Below, one piece after another: positions 1 to 14,268 of a DNA stretch of 64,000 nt. The position numbers and the translations under genes were made by a program. The notes below the pieces were generated by a model that worked only from the letters and a program-made list of their open reading frames with translations, was not told where the DNA came from and searched no databases. The stretch comes from Oxyruncus cristatus (lineage: Eukaryota; Chordata; Aves; Passeriformes; Cotingidae). Position 1 is the stretch's first letter. Each line of letters starts with the position of its first letter. The stretch lies in assembly GCA_013399855.1 (NCBI GenBank), contig VXAY01006938.1, forward strand, positions 1,030,528 through 1,094,527. Reading direction: 5' to 3'.

Positions 1-3000
1 TCTGGCCACTAGGTGACAATGTTTCTTAATCGAGTCTTGTTTCAAGCAACTGGATGCACTTTGAGTCAGGGATTTTCTGACTATTGTCTTAGTCTAGGTA
101 TTATAAATAGGCAGAGCAGGGCACTGGGGGAGGAAGGTTTTGGGAGTGCATCGGGATGGTCTGCAGTGCAAAACATGGGAGTTGTGTTGTTTGTGTACGT
201 CAGTTCTACCTTCTGTAAGGTCGGATAGTTTTCAAGTCAGTAGGCATGAAAATTTTTTCCCTGTCAATATGAAGACATAGTGCTAAGATGGCAGACAAAA
301 TAAAATGGCACCTCCTTTGTAAACAGCAAAGTTTTGTCAATGCAGTGTATGGTATAGGAGGGCTACTCTTTAAGTGCCAGACACCTGCCCTTCCTGGGAA
401 TAAAGCAAATTCCCCCAAGCCTGGAGGGTGAGGGAGTTTTCAGTTAAAGTATCTTAAGAAGAAATTGAGCAAAATTTCACATAAAACAACATTATGCATT
501 TAAAATGGAGACAACAGAGACACAGTATTTTTGATAATTTTTTGGAACTACATTCACAAACTGAGGGTGGAGTTGAAGGATACATCGAGGGAGATAAGGT
601 TACAGAGCAAGTATGACTTCTGCAAGTAGGCACAGTCCTTTTAAGCAAAGTAGGTGGAGAATCTGCACTGGCATATCCAGTGCCTAAAATGATCTGTCTG
701 GGTAGTAGACCATATTAATACCAGGATTAAAAAAAAAAGAAAGACACTGAAGGAACTCATTTCTCAGAAAACCATGGAGTAACAATGACAGTGGTCACAT
801 AGAAGTGCTATCAACTACTGTAGTGACTGTGGGACACTGGATCTCTGTGCCATCAGATAGATGTGCTGGCCTGAAGTTGTTACCTGTATTGATTCACTGA
901 TTTAAAAAAAAAAAAAAAAAAGCAACACCCCAAAACAGAACAACAACCACCCCCAACTGAAAAAAACACCTCAAACCAAACAAGTTCTCTCCCCTAAATC
1001 CATAACAGGGAAGAAGGTTGAAAATGCAATGGTGAGAAAGCACAGCAGCAGCTCTGACACTCAGTCAGGGCAAAGATCTCCTCAACTGCATTGCACGTGG
1101 TACGTGCCTCAGGGTAGATCAAGAGCCCAAAAAGAAACCTCTGAACTTCAGAGTCCCTTGGTGTCACCAGGTGACATCTCAACAAAACAGAGGATAGGAA
1201 AAAAGGGGAGGCACAGGGAGGCTGCCAAGCAAGCTGGTGGTAGTCGGGAACTGAAACCTTACTGAGAAAGTGCTGTATCAGCATGATGCCCGCCAGTTCA
1301 TGCAAAGGAAGCACCAAAAAAGTAACCAGCAAGAGTGACTAAGGACATTGCAAATCTCTCTGCTGAAAACAACTGAGAACACTAAGATTGTTTAACTCTG
1401 GGAATATTGAGCAGGAACACTATAATTTTGCAAAGATTTCTGCAAAATGGCTCAAGCCTGAGCATCCAGATATATCCTATTTTTCTCTTATGTAACCGAG
1501 ATGGTCTTTGAACAAGCAATAAGCATCTGAGGCTGCATGAAATTTCATTGTTAACATCATTTCTGCATTGCTAAATGTGGTACAAGGGAATCGACAGCTC
1601 TGAGCTGGTCATCCACATTTCCAATAGATGACTTCACCTGTGTCGAACCAAGACAAATTATTATGCATTGTACTTAGACTTGCTCTTATTAGACATTATT
1701 GCATGGCCTTTACTTGTAAAACCTGAAAAGAATAAGATAGAAAAATGGGTGTTACAACTCACTCATATGCAGTTTAAAATGTATATAGAGCTTTAAGTGG
1801 AAGAATCCAAGAAATGAGAGCAAAAGGTCAGGCTCACTGTCACATGACAAACTAGACTCTTCCTTCAGCAAATAACCTTTCTCTAGGATAGAAATGGGAC
1901 TGAGCATTTCAATACAGAGCAGGCATGAATGAAGTCATTTACTGATTCAACTACCTATACACAAGCATAAATGACTATCCTAAGAGGTTTGCTGCAACAG
2001 ATTTTCAGCCTAGAAAACTTTATTTAAAACAGTGACAAAATCCAGAGAATTTGCAAAGCTGTCATTAACTATTTCAACTGTGAAGTGACCCTACTCTGTT
2101 TTCAGTCTTCGCTGCCAATTATACACACACACAATATCCTGTCCAGGGCATATTGCCAATTCTGACAGGAAGGAGAAGAGTCATGATGTTTCAGACTTGA
2201 CAAAGCGTGGAGAGATTATTTGTTCAATAAACGCAATCACTTTGCGGATAAATGTTCTGTGAATAGTTTGTTTCCTTTCTCACCTTCTTAGATTTATCTG
2301 TCAAAGTCCCAAAATAACACTCATTCTGTCACTTGTCAAGGAACAGTTTACTGTTACCATTTGAAAATGTGTGCCTTTTAAAGGCATGTTTGGGTCTTGT
2401 GGTCTGTTCCTGTTTTCTGATGGGATTGGTAATGCTCTCAGCATGTCTTTCTGATATAAGCACTCACAAAAAGTCAGAATTTGTTCTTTAAGAAATACTC
2501 TCTCCTAGTGACTTAAAATTTCCTTTTACACCGAGTATTCATTCTAACAGTCCCAGTTAATTGTGAAACTAGGAAAAACAAGCACAGAACAAATTGCGTA
2601 TAAATGTAGGGAAAAAAAAACAACTTCAGAATTCCAGCTAATAATTATGAAGAAAAATATTCTTTATATTTTTCCTCCATATCTAGCAGCCAGCAGCAGT
2701 GGACAGTACTTTCAAATTGCACCTCATAATTTAAACTATACAAGGATTTTCCACAGTACTATACCACATAGGGCATAGGAAAACAGGGATCAGATATAAC
2801 CCTAGCAGGAGGACAAGCTTTCACCTGTCTGCCTATGACGGCTCTGAGCTCATTGAAGGGAAGGAGGGAAAGAGAGTGCTGCCTTCAGAAAGAGGATGCT
2901 GACGCAGATGACCTAACAAAGGGTAACTCAGTGGCTGCTATCACTTGCAGATAGTCCCTCTGAGAATGGATCACTTCTATCCAATTGGCATTGCGTTTCC

Positions 3001-6000
3001 CCCCCCACCACACACACTTTGCTGTTCTCCTGGCCAAAGCATTAGGAAGGGGAGTGATGAAACAGTGACTTGGGTGCCATGAAGCAGCACAGTGATCTAA
3101 AAATGCATCAGCATTTGTATAACACACTTTGATGATGGTTTGCTTGTGATGCTCATGTGCTAAACCAGTGAGCTCAGGTTTCCACGCAGGTGCTGAGGAC
3201 CCCTTGTCTGGATCTGAAACTGCCTGGCTGGTGTATCATGTACAACACATACAGAAGTGTCCTGTCTGTCACATATGACATCTGTGCTACCTGTACATGT
3301 GAGAATTTCTAGAAGGGGATGCACACAGAGGCCTTATCTCAGCAAAGGGTGTTAGATCCTGGCTCTTGGATACTCACATCCTCAGTCAAGACGTGTGACT
3401 GTGGTAAGACTTGGCCTAAGATAATGATTTTTGGACTTCATTCTGTGAAGGTGAAGAGATTCGGAGGAACCCCATCTACTGGATAAGTGCTAACACCAAC
3501 CACATACATCCCTTTGGTGTTAGAAATGCATTTCGGAATTTGCAAGAAGCTGCACTGACATACTAAGACTCAAGAACAGAAAACACTAGTTATGGCAGTT
3601 TATTTACTGAAACTGTTTTCCAAGGCTTTCAAAACCCCGAGAGTATCAAATATGAACATCTTTGGAGCTTTATGTAAGGACGTATCCACAGACTCCTGGA
3701 AATGCAGATTGTCTTGCCAGACCCCTAAACGAATGGAGGTACAGGAAGGTAATGCATGGGCTGGGCTTTTTCCTGTGCTGCCAGAAGGGCAAGAATGTGT
3801 CTCCATGACAGAGGACTTTGTTCTGCCACATCACTGCTCCCTGGATAGACTGAGTTATTGGTGTACATAAAACTAATAACTGTAAATTTTTGTGGCTGGT
3901 GCTTGCAGAAGTGCGACAGTACATCTTTGAGGAGAAAATGACTTAAGGACTTCTCTGATTTATGAATTACCAACAGATTTTTTCCAAAAGTCCTCATTGC
4001 AAAAAGGTATACCTATATCCATCGATTTTAACCAGATCCACACTACACTTAAACTGGAGTCGTGCTACTGCTGCTCGTATATACGTTGCTAGAAATATGA
4101 CTTGAGTCTTGAATCTGGAGGTAAGTTTCAAGAACAGCAGCTATGACATGCCAAGCACTTGAAAGCTGGGCAGAAGGACCTGGAACAGTCAAAACCCAAT
4201 AGACATACAGCCTAAAGGCTTGTAGGCACCTAGATATTTGCTAGAAGATGTAGGGTCACCATCATGAAATAGCAGAGGAAAACATCTCTGTTGATTGATG
4301 GATGAAAGAAGTTTGAACTACCAGTGTGATGCAGAGGCAACACTAGGAGGGATCAGTAGAGTTGGGAAAGTGTAAATATTATTTTGCATAGTGATGGCAA
4401 GACCTTGCCTGGAACCATATTCAGTCCTGCCTATCAGGTTGCTAGGATGATATACTGGGATGACAGGGGAAAGGATATTATGACAGGAGATAAATTAATT
4501 ATAATTAAACCCCCTTGTTCCCCCTTAAAATCAACCAACCAAAAACCCCCCACTCAATTGCTTAAAACAAGAATACAAAAGTTAACCTCAAGGCATGATT
4601 ATACCTTCAGGAACACACACTGGCCATAGGATGTTAGTTGCAGGCAGAAAAATTATTTCAATTAAAAGGAGTGACAAAAAAGGGCGTAAGTTTGGTGTGA
4701 TCACTTTAGCTAAGAACTTAGGGAAAGGCTCCTATCCCACCTAGAAACAAAATTAAGAACAGGCTTTCAACTGGAAGAGTGAGTAACATCATTAACATAA
4801 TCAAAAAAACTCTAGCCAGTTATATGAGGGAGCACGAGAGCTTTGTAAATGGGATTATGTATTGTCACAGCAGAGAAGTGGCCTTGCTGACCTAAGATAT
4901 TCTTCCTAGTCTTAAGTGCAACTGATTATTTCATTAGCTGATGGTGCAGACATTTCACAGCTATTCATGAAGGAATACACAGATGTGAACAGATTGGGGA
5001 TAAATTGGAATACATCTAATTTACCTTATGACTACTCTTCAAATTAAGTCTCCTAAGATAGAAGCCATACACTTTTCTACTAGAATCTCTGTTTTTGTTT
5101 TAAGCATAACTTTTCCTCCCTAGTTCCTATGGACAAAAAAAGAAAGTCTCATGTAAACATATTAAAATACTTAGCATTTTACATTTTAACTTCCATAGAC
5201 CTTTGTCAAGCATAAACTGCAGGCTAATAAGCTAATTGAAATATGTAATAAGCTTAGAATAAGAAAAACAATCTGTTTAGACCAATCATTTAAAAGCAGA
5301 AACATTTTTATATATACTGTTTAGAAGAACAGATTTAATAAAAGTTAAGCTTTATTGTATTTTCCTGTGAGGTTTTATGGTTGAAATTTTTTATTACCTA
5401 GCAAGCCTGCACTCTGAAATTTCATAAAGTTTTCTTGTATTCAGCAATAAGTCTGCCTGAAATAGATAAAATTTAAACAAGCAAAACAAAATTACACTGG
5501 GATCAGAGTGAGTTCATCCTGAGTGCCATTTTCAAATCCTTATTATACACTTTTAGTGCTGTCTTCCAGCAGAACTAAAATAAGCACTTGGTACTGTGAC
5601 TGCTAACAGAGGGTAATGTTCCAGTATTTAGATCTCTCATAGATTCTGTTTGAAGAAGTCAATTTCTATGTGCATCAAACATTTAAGACAAGAACAGCAC
5701 AGTTTAAAAAAAGATAAAAACTACAGAACCATATCTTGTGTCTCTGCAGGAGGTGATAGTAGGATGCCAACTGACTGTCAACAGCCATAACTCTGAAAAT
5801 CAGAGAACATTAATTCAGTGCTAATGAGACACAAGAAGACATGGAATTATCATGTACTTTTGATAGGGTACTTTTTTTACCTTCCCACATATTAAGTTCA
5901 GTGAACATTAGTTGAAATTTTACATGCTTGACTATTTATTTTTCCTCAAGATTTCTGCATTGATTATAAATCTCTTTTTCACAAAAACAAACTGTACTTC

Positions 6001-9000
6001 TCTGATCTTGTAATAGCTGAAGAAAAAAAGTTGCATTTTCTAACATCCTGTTCCATTAGGGATGAAACTTAAATGAGTCACTTTGAACTTGATAACAAAC
6101 TCAGCTTTAAGAGCTTCCTTTCACATCCAAGCCAAATACATACCTAAAGCCAACAGGTAGAAACCTATGATAGTCTCTCCTTGTTCTGTTACAGCTGCCT
6201 CTCTGGTCAGAAAACTGATGTTGTTGTTCCTCCAGGGTGCCTGAGCAGAAAACTGGACAGACATTTTCAGTGGAGCTTATGACCCAGAAATTACCCCTTC
6301 CTCAGTATGTCCTGGGGAATAAAATGGTTCCAGCCTTTTCCTCAGTTCTGCTCCCTGTGTTCAAGGGAGCTCTTCAATAAGACTAATGATCTAAAGAAGG
6401 AAATCTCAAGGGACAGGAGATTTGCAGCCCTCTGACCTATTCTTCGCTAATCCTATCTATTAATACAGCCTGAGAACCTGTAGCCAGCACAAGAGAGCAG
6501 ATTTCCTTGTATCCTTATTACTACTATGTGCAGAAATCTTTAATGAAGAGCTTTTCTCTGACAAAAAGACAACTTCCTTTAAAATAGGGTGATATCACTT
6601 AACCTGAAGGCTCACAGGCACACCCACATCACACTGATACATTGATAAAATAGCTCTACTTTTATCTTTTTGTCTTCACTGAAGACAAGTGAAGTTTTAG
6701 TTCAAATGAAATTCAGGAAAAGTCTCACACAGATTAAAAAAAAAAAAAGGCACAGTAAAAAACAATGGGGAGGTGTCACTACCTGACAATGTGACTTTAA
6801 CATAGCAGAAAAAGTCAGCTATGAAAATACTTTACAAGCAGGATAGTTGTTAATTTAAAAAGAATGTAAAATAATTTCCCATCCAGGTTGAAAAAAAATT
6901 AAAATCATACTTTTAGACTCCTGAGTACCCTCCAAGTAAGCTCCAAGTACAGTGTGAGGTTTTCCCAAACTGTTGAAAAAATGAGATCTTGTCTTGTTGA
7001 GGTGATTTGTAACACATGATCTGAGTCAGTCTAGAGTATTTTCGGTCTTTAATGAAGTATCAATTGTATTTCAGATATGGCCTCTCTTACCAATCTGGTT
7101 GCCATCATAATTAAAAAATTCGAGTCTGAATTAATTAGTCTGGAGCAGCAAAGTTTTCTTGGTGAGCAACACTCTTACTGTACTGAAATGCCTGTGCCTG
7201 TCTTGGACTAGCTTGTCCCTCCTCACCCTGGCCGGCATATTGGCCCCAATGGTGGCACCCAGTTGGAGGAAGCAAAGCACCTCACTTGTGAACTTTCATT
7301 GTCCACAGGCTGGTTTTGTCCCTCCTGAGGCAGATTAGTTGCTCCTGTCAAGCTTTCCCTGTGTTTGTTATGGAAGCATTATCACACAAGAGGGGAATAA
7401 TGGCATTATGATGAGAGTAAAATGGGAGAGCAATCCTTTACAGCGAGAAGGGAGACATAGCCATGTCGTGATGAAAGACAGAAGCCTCTCACCTTCCTGC
7501 TAATGTTGAGGGCAGTGACCCACACACTTGCTTCACTGAAGTCTCTTGCAAAGGCGGAAGGCTTGACTTGTCCCCAGCCATTTCGCTCTTGTACCAGTCA
7601 TTGGAGTGCTGCTTTCTCTTTCCCCAACAGTGTGGGTCTGACAACTCCCACAGATCCCTCAGATCACATTTCAGCAGCCATATGGCCCGATTTTTCCAGC
7701 CACTACCACTACCACGTGCTCCTGCTGACTCTTCGAGAGACCTCTTCCTCTGACTATCAACAGCTGGAATTGAACCCTGACAAGCTTCTAAAGCTCAGTT
7801 TAGCAGACTGACCTTACTGACAGAGTGACCAGGGACTTACCAGCTTACCAGTGATTAAAAATGGCCCTAGCAGTGGACTTGAGGCCAAAGTCCTTTATTG
7901 CTGTGTTCCTGCAACAGTACCGGGTTGCCTCCAGTATTCTCACCCTCCCCACGGTTTCAGCCATCTCTTGACCTTGCAGACAGTCCTCACAAGGCTGTCT
8001 GGCATGCCCAGCACATGTGGCCTTTTCTCTACTGTGTTGCTGCTCTCTGAGGTTGCCATGTAAGTCCCTGTGGTCCCCAGCAAAGCCCTGGATGTGCATC
8101 AGCTTTTACGGGGAATATGTGTACAATCCTTTATTTTCAGCATTCAGATACAGCAGCAATTTCTAGCTAGTTATCGACCTGTAAATGGATCGCTGTTCAG
8201 ATGGAGGGTTGGGATAAATAGGAAAAATGATAATTGTTTTCCCCTTTGGTCTTCACACATTACACTGAGTGATTAATATCTTGGCCTGCTTGCAGTTTCC
8301 TCCTTCCTACCTCTGCAAACTCCTGTGGTTTGTTTCATGTGTCTGCAGGTCACTGTGCTTTCAAATGAGGGAAATGCTCCCTCTGCAGATTACAGGTGCC
8401 TAGTTTCATGTCTCTCAGTGCTTTGTTGGTGACCAATTTACTTGGCCTCACAGGAATTATCCCCAAGTGCCTTCACTATCTTCACAAAGTGCTTTGAAAG
8501 CAATAGAGCAGCCTTCGCTACGGGCATTTCTATAAGAGAAGAAAACTGAAGTGCTGTGGTGGTACAGAGAAATTACTGTGTTTGACATAGTTATGACTCT
8601 GGGAAGGCACATAAAAAAACTGATTTGGATGTGAAAAGACCGTAAAGCACCCCTTCCTAAATATGTAGGAGCTACAGGCTGGGTCTGCAGAAGAGACACA
8701 AGCAATGCAAATGTGCCTTGGGAGACTGGTGCCACAGTTCTTATTATGCTCCCTCTGCTCACCCACTACTCATGCATGCATTTTCCTCCACTGGAAAATG
8801 ACCAGCCTGCCAGGTATAGCAGAGCCACATGACCCACCTCCTGCAGGAGCAGAGGCTGTGGTGGTTCTGGAGACCTGGACATAAAGGCACTCTCTCAGCA
8901 GACGACAGGTGGCCCTACCCAACCCCTGCCGAGCCGGGAAGCAGGCGCACCCCTGCCTACGCACGTCTGGGAGCAGAGCAGCGAGCCCTGTCTGTGAGCC

Positions 9001-10392
9001 GCAACACCTGTCTGAGACAGACATTTCAGTCCTCCTGCAAAGTGCTCTCCACAGACCTTCTGGAAGGGACTGCACGACTGGCACAATCAGACTGGGCTCA
9101 ACCCTGCACACCCCTCTGCCGGCTGACACCTAATGACCTCACTGAAACTACTGCTGGCTCAGTATTAATCAGATGGCTGTGCCTGAGGGTTTAGGGCAGC
9201 TGCTACACGAATGTTAATAAATGAAGAAACCCTCTGGAACCACTGATACCTCAGGACACCTGAGTAAATCAAGTGATGAAATGACCAGGTTATGACACAA
9301 CAGATCAATACAGCCTGTTTTATGAACACCCCAAACCAATCGATGGCCTCCGAGGTAGCAGGCAAAGCCAATTAAGAGTGGATATAAGCCAGCAAGTACC
9401 TACTATTTGGGCTGCTAAAAATGTGCAACAGCCTTTTAATCCCTGTTTGCCTCTCTAAACACTTTCTAAGTGCTACCAGCACAAAAAGGCAAGTATCGCA
9501 GTAGCATTAACTGGCTTGACATACTCAGGCTAGCTACATTAGAATTGGCTACTGGTTCCAATACACAGTAACAGCAAAATCCTAAAAATTAAAATCTGTG
9601 TGTGACAGAAAACATATGATGAATGTTTCTAGCAAGCACCTGTTTTCCCTGAGGAACACCAAGAATGGGGCAGTTGCCAAAGGAATGATTTTGTCAGAAA
9701 GCTGGTGTAAGTTCTCACAGCACTATTTTTGCATGATACCTGCTATACATGGATTAAAGAAAAAGGCGTTAGAGGGAGGAGGCAAAAGGAAAAATATGCA
9801 GAAGAGATGGGTTAAAATAAACCATAAGCAGATAGAAAGTGGCAGTGTGAAATAAAAATACAGTTTCGTATGTATAAGGCATAAAATTTTCTGAAATTTT
9901 ACAGAAATATAATTTGAGGATTTCAAGGCAAATCCAATGGTTTATTAGTATGAACATCTCTACATAGATTCTTTTCAATAAATTATTTTAATTTTTACTT
10001 CACATTTTTCATTAGGATAGTCTATAAAATACTATAAAATGAAAAAACTGTCAATGAAAAAAACAAGACGTCACTTAATCTTGCAAGGATTAATCATGCA
10101 ATGATAGTAATGCCTATAGATTTCACTGAGGTAGCCAGAAAATGCACTTCATATCAGTAACAGATGATTTTTCCAAAATCAGATCATGTATTTGCTCCCT
10201 ACTTCCAGGAAAATACAATTGTTGAAACGATTTGCACAAAGTCTTTTCTAACACCCACTGAATGAAAAGAAAAAATCTTATAAACAGATCTGGTCAGTAA
10301 TGCTTAAAACAAGTTACTTGCCAAATTCAATTAAGAAAATGGTTGAATCATATAATGAATGTATTGTTAAATCCATACTTCTGCCATGATTT
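1..10392. other. Intergenic, no gene recognised
   Basis: The sequence is AT-rich with scattered short A-rich runs (about 902-975 is A/C-rich). A moderately GC-rich patch at about 8830-9130 is open on both strands but shows no family resemblance or splice architecture. I see no exon, RNA gene or clear transposon here. Confidence 0.6.
902..975. repeat. Poly-A followed by A/C-rich low-complexity tract
   Basis: A run of about 19 A is followed by A/C-rich sequence almost free of G and T. Confidence 0.8.
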
Positions 10393-10720
10393 CATAGAAT
10401 CATAGAATTATAGAATCAACTGGGTAGAAAAACACCTCTGAGATCATTAAGTCCAACCCTTGCTCCAACAGCACCGTGGTAACTAGACCATAGCACCAAG
10501 TGCCACATCCAGTCTCATTTTAAAAACCTCTAGGGATGGTGAATCCACCACCTCTCTGGGCAGCCCATTGCAATGTCTGATTACTCTCTCTATAAAATAT
10601 TTCTTCCTAATATCCAATCAAAATAGACTTTTCGATGGACTTTAGCCTCCTCTGCTTCATACTTTATTCTTATTCTCATCAATCCTGGATGCTAATGTTT
10701 CTCTGAGCAGTTGTGCTCTA
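10393..10720 (-). mobile_element. CR1 LINE, 5'-truncated 3' fragment
   Basis: The left end reads catagaatcatagaattata, the reverse complement of the avian CR1 terminal ATTCTATG-type repeat. Further in come segments typical of the CR1 3' region (aagtccaacccttgctcc, ccacctctctgggcagccca). The element therefore lies in minus orientation with its 3' end at about 10393. It is diverged, strongly 5'-truncated and without coding capacity. Confidence 0.9.
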
Positions 10721-13700
10721 TAGCTTGTGACAGACCTAGAAAACTACCTGTTAGGAAAAGAATGCTTGGTCAGCAGTTATTACTGCAACATACAGTTCAA
10801 AATCAACAATTTCTCAAGGAACACCTTTTAGATTGATGCTAATATGAGGAGAGGCTGCCTTGCAGCTTCAAATATTTACCACTTTTATGCTGAAACATGA
10901 TTCAAGAGAATGGAAATTACTTAGCGTACATTAGGTCTCTGAGGGTTTGTATTATTTAAACTCCCTGCTCTGAGCTGAACTTTCACAGAGTAGGTTAGAG
11001 GATGGTAAAGGAAACTAAAACCTTCTGAACAGCTGAGTCAGTTTGTGAGAGATCCCAAAGAAGTGTGGGAAGGGGTGCTTCTGAGATAGAGAGTTTCCTA
11101 AGGAAGAGAAGGAACCTCTCTTGGCAACCACAGATAAAGAGTGGCTGAAAGGCAAGAGCCTCTCTGTGGCACAGAGGAGTACAAGATCTTTTATTTCTAA
11201 TCTGTCTTCATGAGTTGCACTGATTTATTTTTTTATTAGAAGAATGTTACCATAGCTCCTGCTGTAGCAAAACTTGGCTTTTTGGCTTTAAAAGCCTTCC
11301 AGACATCCCTGAAGAGCTCATTACAGCTTAAGACAAATCTACTTCAAACCTGCTGACTGGGTATTCTTTCAGGGGTGCTTTAACTCTCTGTTGCAGCAGC
11401 TCTTCAATGCTCCAGTTTAGAGGGGAGCCCATCTAGAACACCAATTTTCCCCCAATATGGGCGTGCATCATATCATATGCCTGTAATCTCACGCAGAATT
11501 TTTCTGGATATCATACATGTTTTGAACCATAAACCCCAAACATTAATTGCTTAGGTGTTGGTCCAAAAAGGCAGAATGTACTCGGGTTTTTTTCTGCTTA
11601 CCAAACCCAGAAGCACACTAACAGAGGCAGGTGCACTGAATGACCTGTCACTTCGACTCGTGAAGAAATCACCCTTTGCAGAAAAAGGAAGAAAAAACTC
11701 CCCACTGTTTCATGTATCAGCAGGACTCTAATGTCAGGAGAAACTTAATGTTGCACTCCAGGGACTATTGCAAATTCAGCAAATTTAGAATTAGATAGAG
11801 GAAAAAAAAGGAGAAACATAAATTAAATACATTTGGAAATGCTTTATAACAAAAGAAATTAAATAAAGAATACTAACATGGGGAAAAAGTCTCAATAATT
11901 ATTCAATAAAACACATACTTCCTAGCATCTACCCTTCTGCTCTTTCCCTCAAAAGTCTTCAGTCTATTGGCTTCAGGCAGGGGTAGGGAATAGTTACAGG
12001 GAGTCATCATTTTTCCTATTTTTGTTTTTCCTGGGAGGAGTACGGTGGTAGTGCATGATGTTGAAACTGCTGATTTCTTCCTTCTCTTTCTAAATTCCAC
12101 TTGGGGCTCTTTTTGGTACATTTTCTTTCATGCTTCACATCTTGTTCTTTTTATTTGATCTGCAACTCCACATTACGTCTGAATGACCTGTATAAAAATT
12201 ACCTTACATACACTGCATACTTCTGTTTTCTCTGCTACCTATAAACCAGTTGTGCTTGCTTCCAAGGTTTACATTGAACTGTTTGCTGCTGAGCTGTTCA
12301 TAGACCTGAACTGACATTCTCATGACCTCTCTTTTTATCCCCTCCATGTCTGCACTCCTCTCCCCCACATCCTGGGTTGCCACAGGCAAGCCCTCGACTG
12401 CCAGGCCAGGCCTATATTCTTTTACACTGCAACATTAAGATGGTGTAATAAATATTTCGCTCTACACAGAATAACTACTTGCTACACTTGTCTGTACAAA
12501 AATTGTAGTTATATCCCATAATTATTAAAAACTAAGTGAACCAAATCAGGAAACAGTCACCTGATAATTAAAATAAATTTCTGTCACAGCTAAGCTAGAC
12601 AGACCAAGGCAACTTGAGGCCAAGCAAGCCTGGCATGCCTTAATACTGCAGTGCCAGTACATAGCCTGTGGCATATAACTAGCAATAGCAATAACTATTT
12701 CTGGGGCTACAGGTTACACAGATCAGGCAGACAGGGCCTGGATAGAGCTGCATTGGCTTCAGTAAAGTTTTGTTCATTCATATGAAAAATTATAGAACAA
12801 AGCAAGCCTTCTGCTTAACTCCATCTGTTCTCGTCCTGCATCAAATTATGCACAGATTCATTCTGACCACTTTGAAAAAAGTGTGGGTTTCCTTTTTGAC
12901 GATGCTTTTGCTTTACATGATCAACTCCAACATCCAAACTAGCAAGACAACACAGATTTTTTTATCTTAATGTTTTCATATGAGATTGTCTGCAGTTAGC
13001 ATAAAATAGAGCAAAACCTATTTGAAAACACTATGTTTTCATTCCATTGCCTTTCTCGTCATGTCTGAGAACAGAGCCTACGACTATTCTCTCTTCATTC
13101 CTTTTATTTACTTTGCGTTTGCCTTGCACAAAACATCCAGAAATTACAGTATAGTAAGATTCACACCCTGCAACTTCTCATTCAAACCTCAGGTATGTCG
13201 ACTTGCTAAAACTTCCACTCAAAGTGATGAGCTTTCCAAGGATTTAGCCACAATTAGAATTTAATCCTGGATTAAGAGAATACACCACACGAGGAGGAAA
13301 TTAATGCAAATATAAATAATCTTAACCTGGTGTTATGCTTCTGCCAGCTGAATCGACCTCAATATTTCCAGGTGCCAGGTGCTATAATAAACTATATACC
13401 ATAGACTCCTGTGAAGTCTTTATTGCTAGCATTACAGAAGGTGTGGGAGCAGGTAATAGAAGTGTCTCATAACAACGACCAGTCTGGGAAACTGCTGTAG
13501 CAGAGGAGTCCTAGACATGATGGTTTCTTCTACTCTTCCTTTAAGTCTACTGTTTTTACTTACTGTTTTTCTGTTAAAAACCAGAAAGAATGTATCCTCT
13601 CAGAATGCTGAAAATGAAAAATGTTTTTTTTCCCCCTGATACCTAGTTCATGCTCCTGCACATCCCATGGACTAACAGGGATAATGGACACTTCCAGAAT

Positions 13701-14118
13701 ACTGAAGTGATAATACTGAGAACATCATTCACACAGATAAGATTAGAGCTTGGAAAGCGTCTGACATATTACGAGATCACTTGAAAGCAGTACAAGTGTT
13801 TAGAGAATTACTCTCAAGCTATATAACAAAGCATAATCAACTCAAGGCTATAAAGTTTTTATGGAGAACAAGACAGTTTTGCTTACTTCCTAGGCTTTGT
13901 TCCTTAACATCAAATATTATCCTTTTATTTCTTCTCATATACTCGGTTTTGATCCATACAATAAAATATCAGCACTCACAAGTCTTCATGTCCAAGTTCC
14001 CAAGAAAGAGGAAAATACAAATATCCTTCCCATTATATGATTTAATTTACTTCGGGATAGTACTTTTCCATACAACAAAAATATATTAAAAAGACACAAA
14101 CACTGTACTCATACTCAC

Positions 14119-14268
14119 AAAATGGTAAAGGTCCCTTGTTCTCTTGTTGAACAGGATATATAATTCTAATATTAGTGTCCAGATTCTGGAAAGTTAGCGT
14201 GATCACTATTTTTTGACAAACCACAAGTTTCTCTTCCAAACTTGAGGAAGAAGTCAGGAGTGTAATTT
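14119..14268 (-). other. Exon-like 150-nt segment, function unknown
   Basis: On the minus strand an acceptor-like GGTTTTCCAG is followed by 150 nt without a stop in one frame and then the strong donor GTGAGTAT. In that frame the segment is phase 1 to phase 1 and encodes about 50 residues starting EITLLTSSSSLEEKLVVCQK and ending NKGPLPF. I do not recognise a family. The open frame extends on both sides (14042-14368), so this may be chance. No partner exon was found. Confidence 0.2.
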
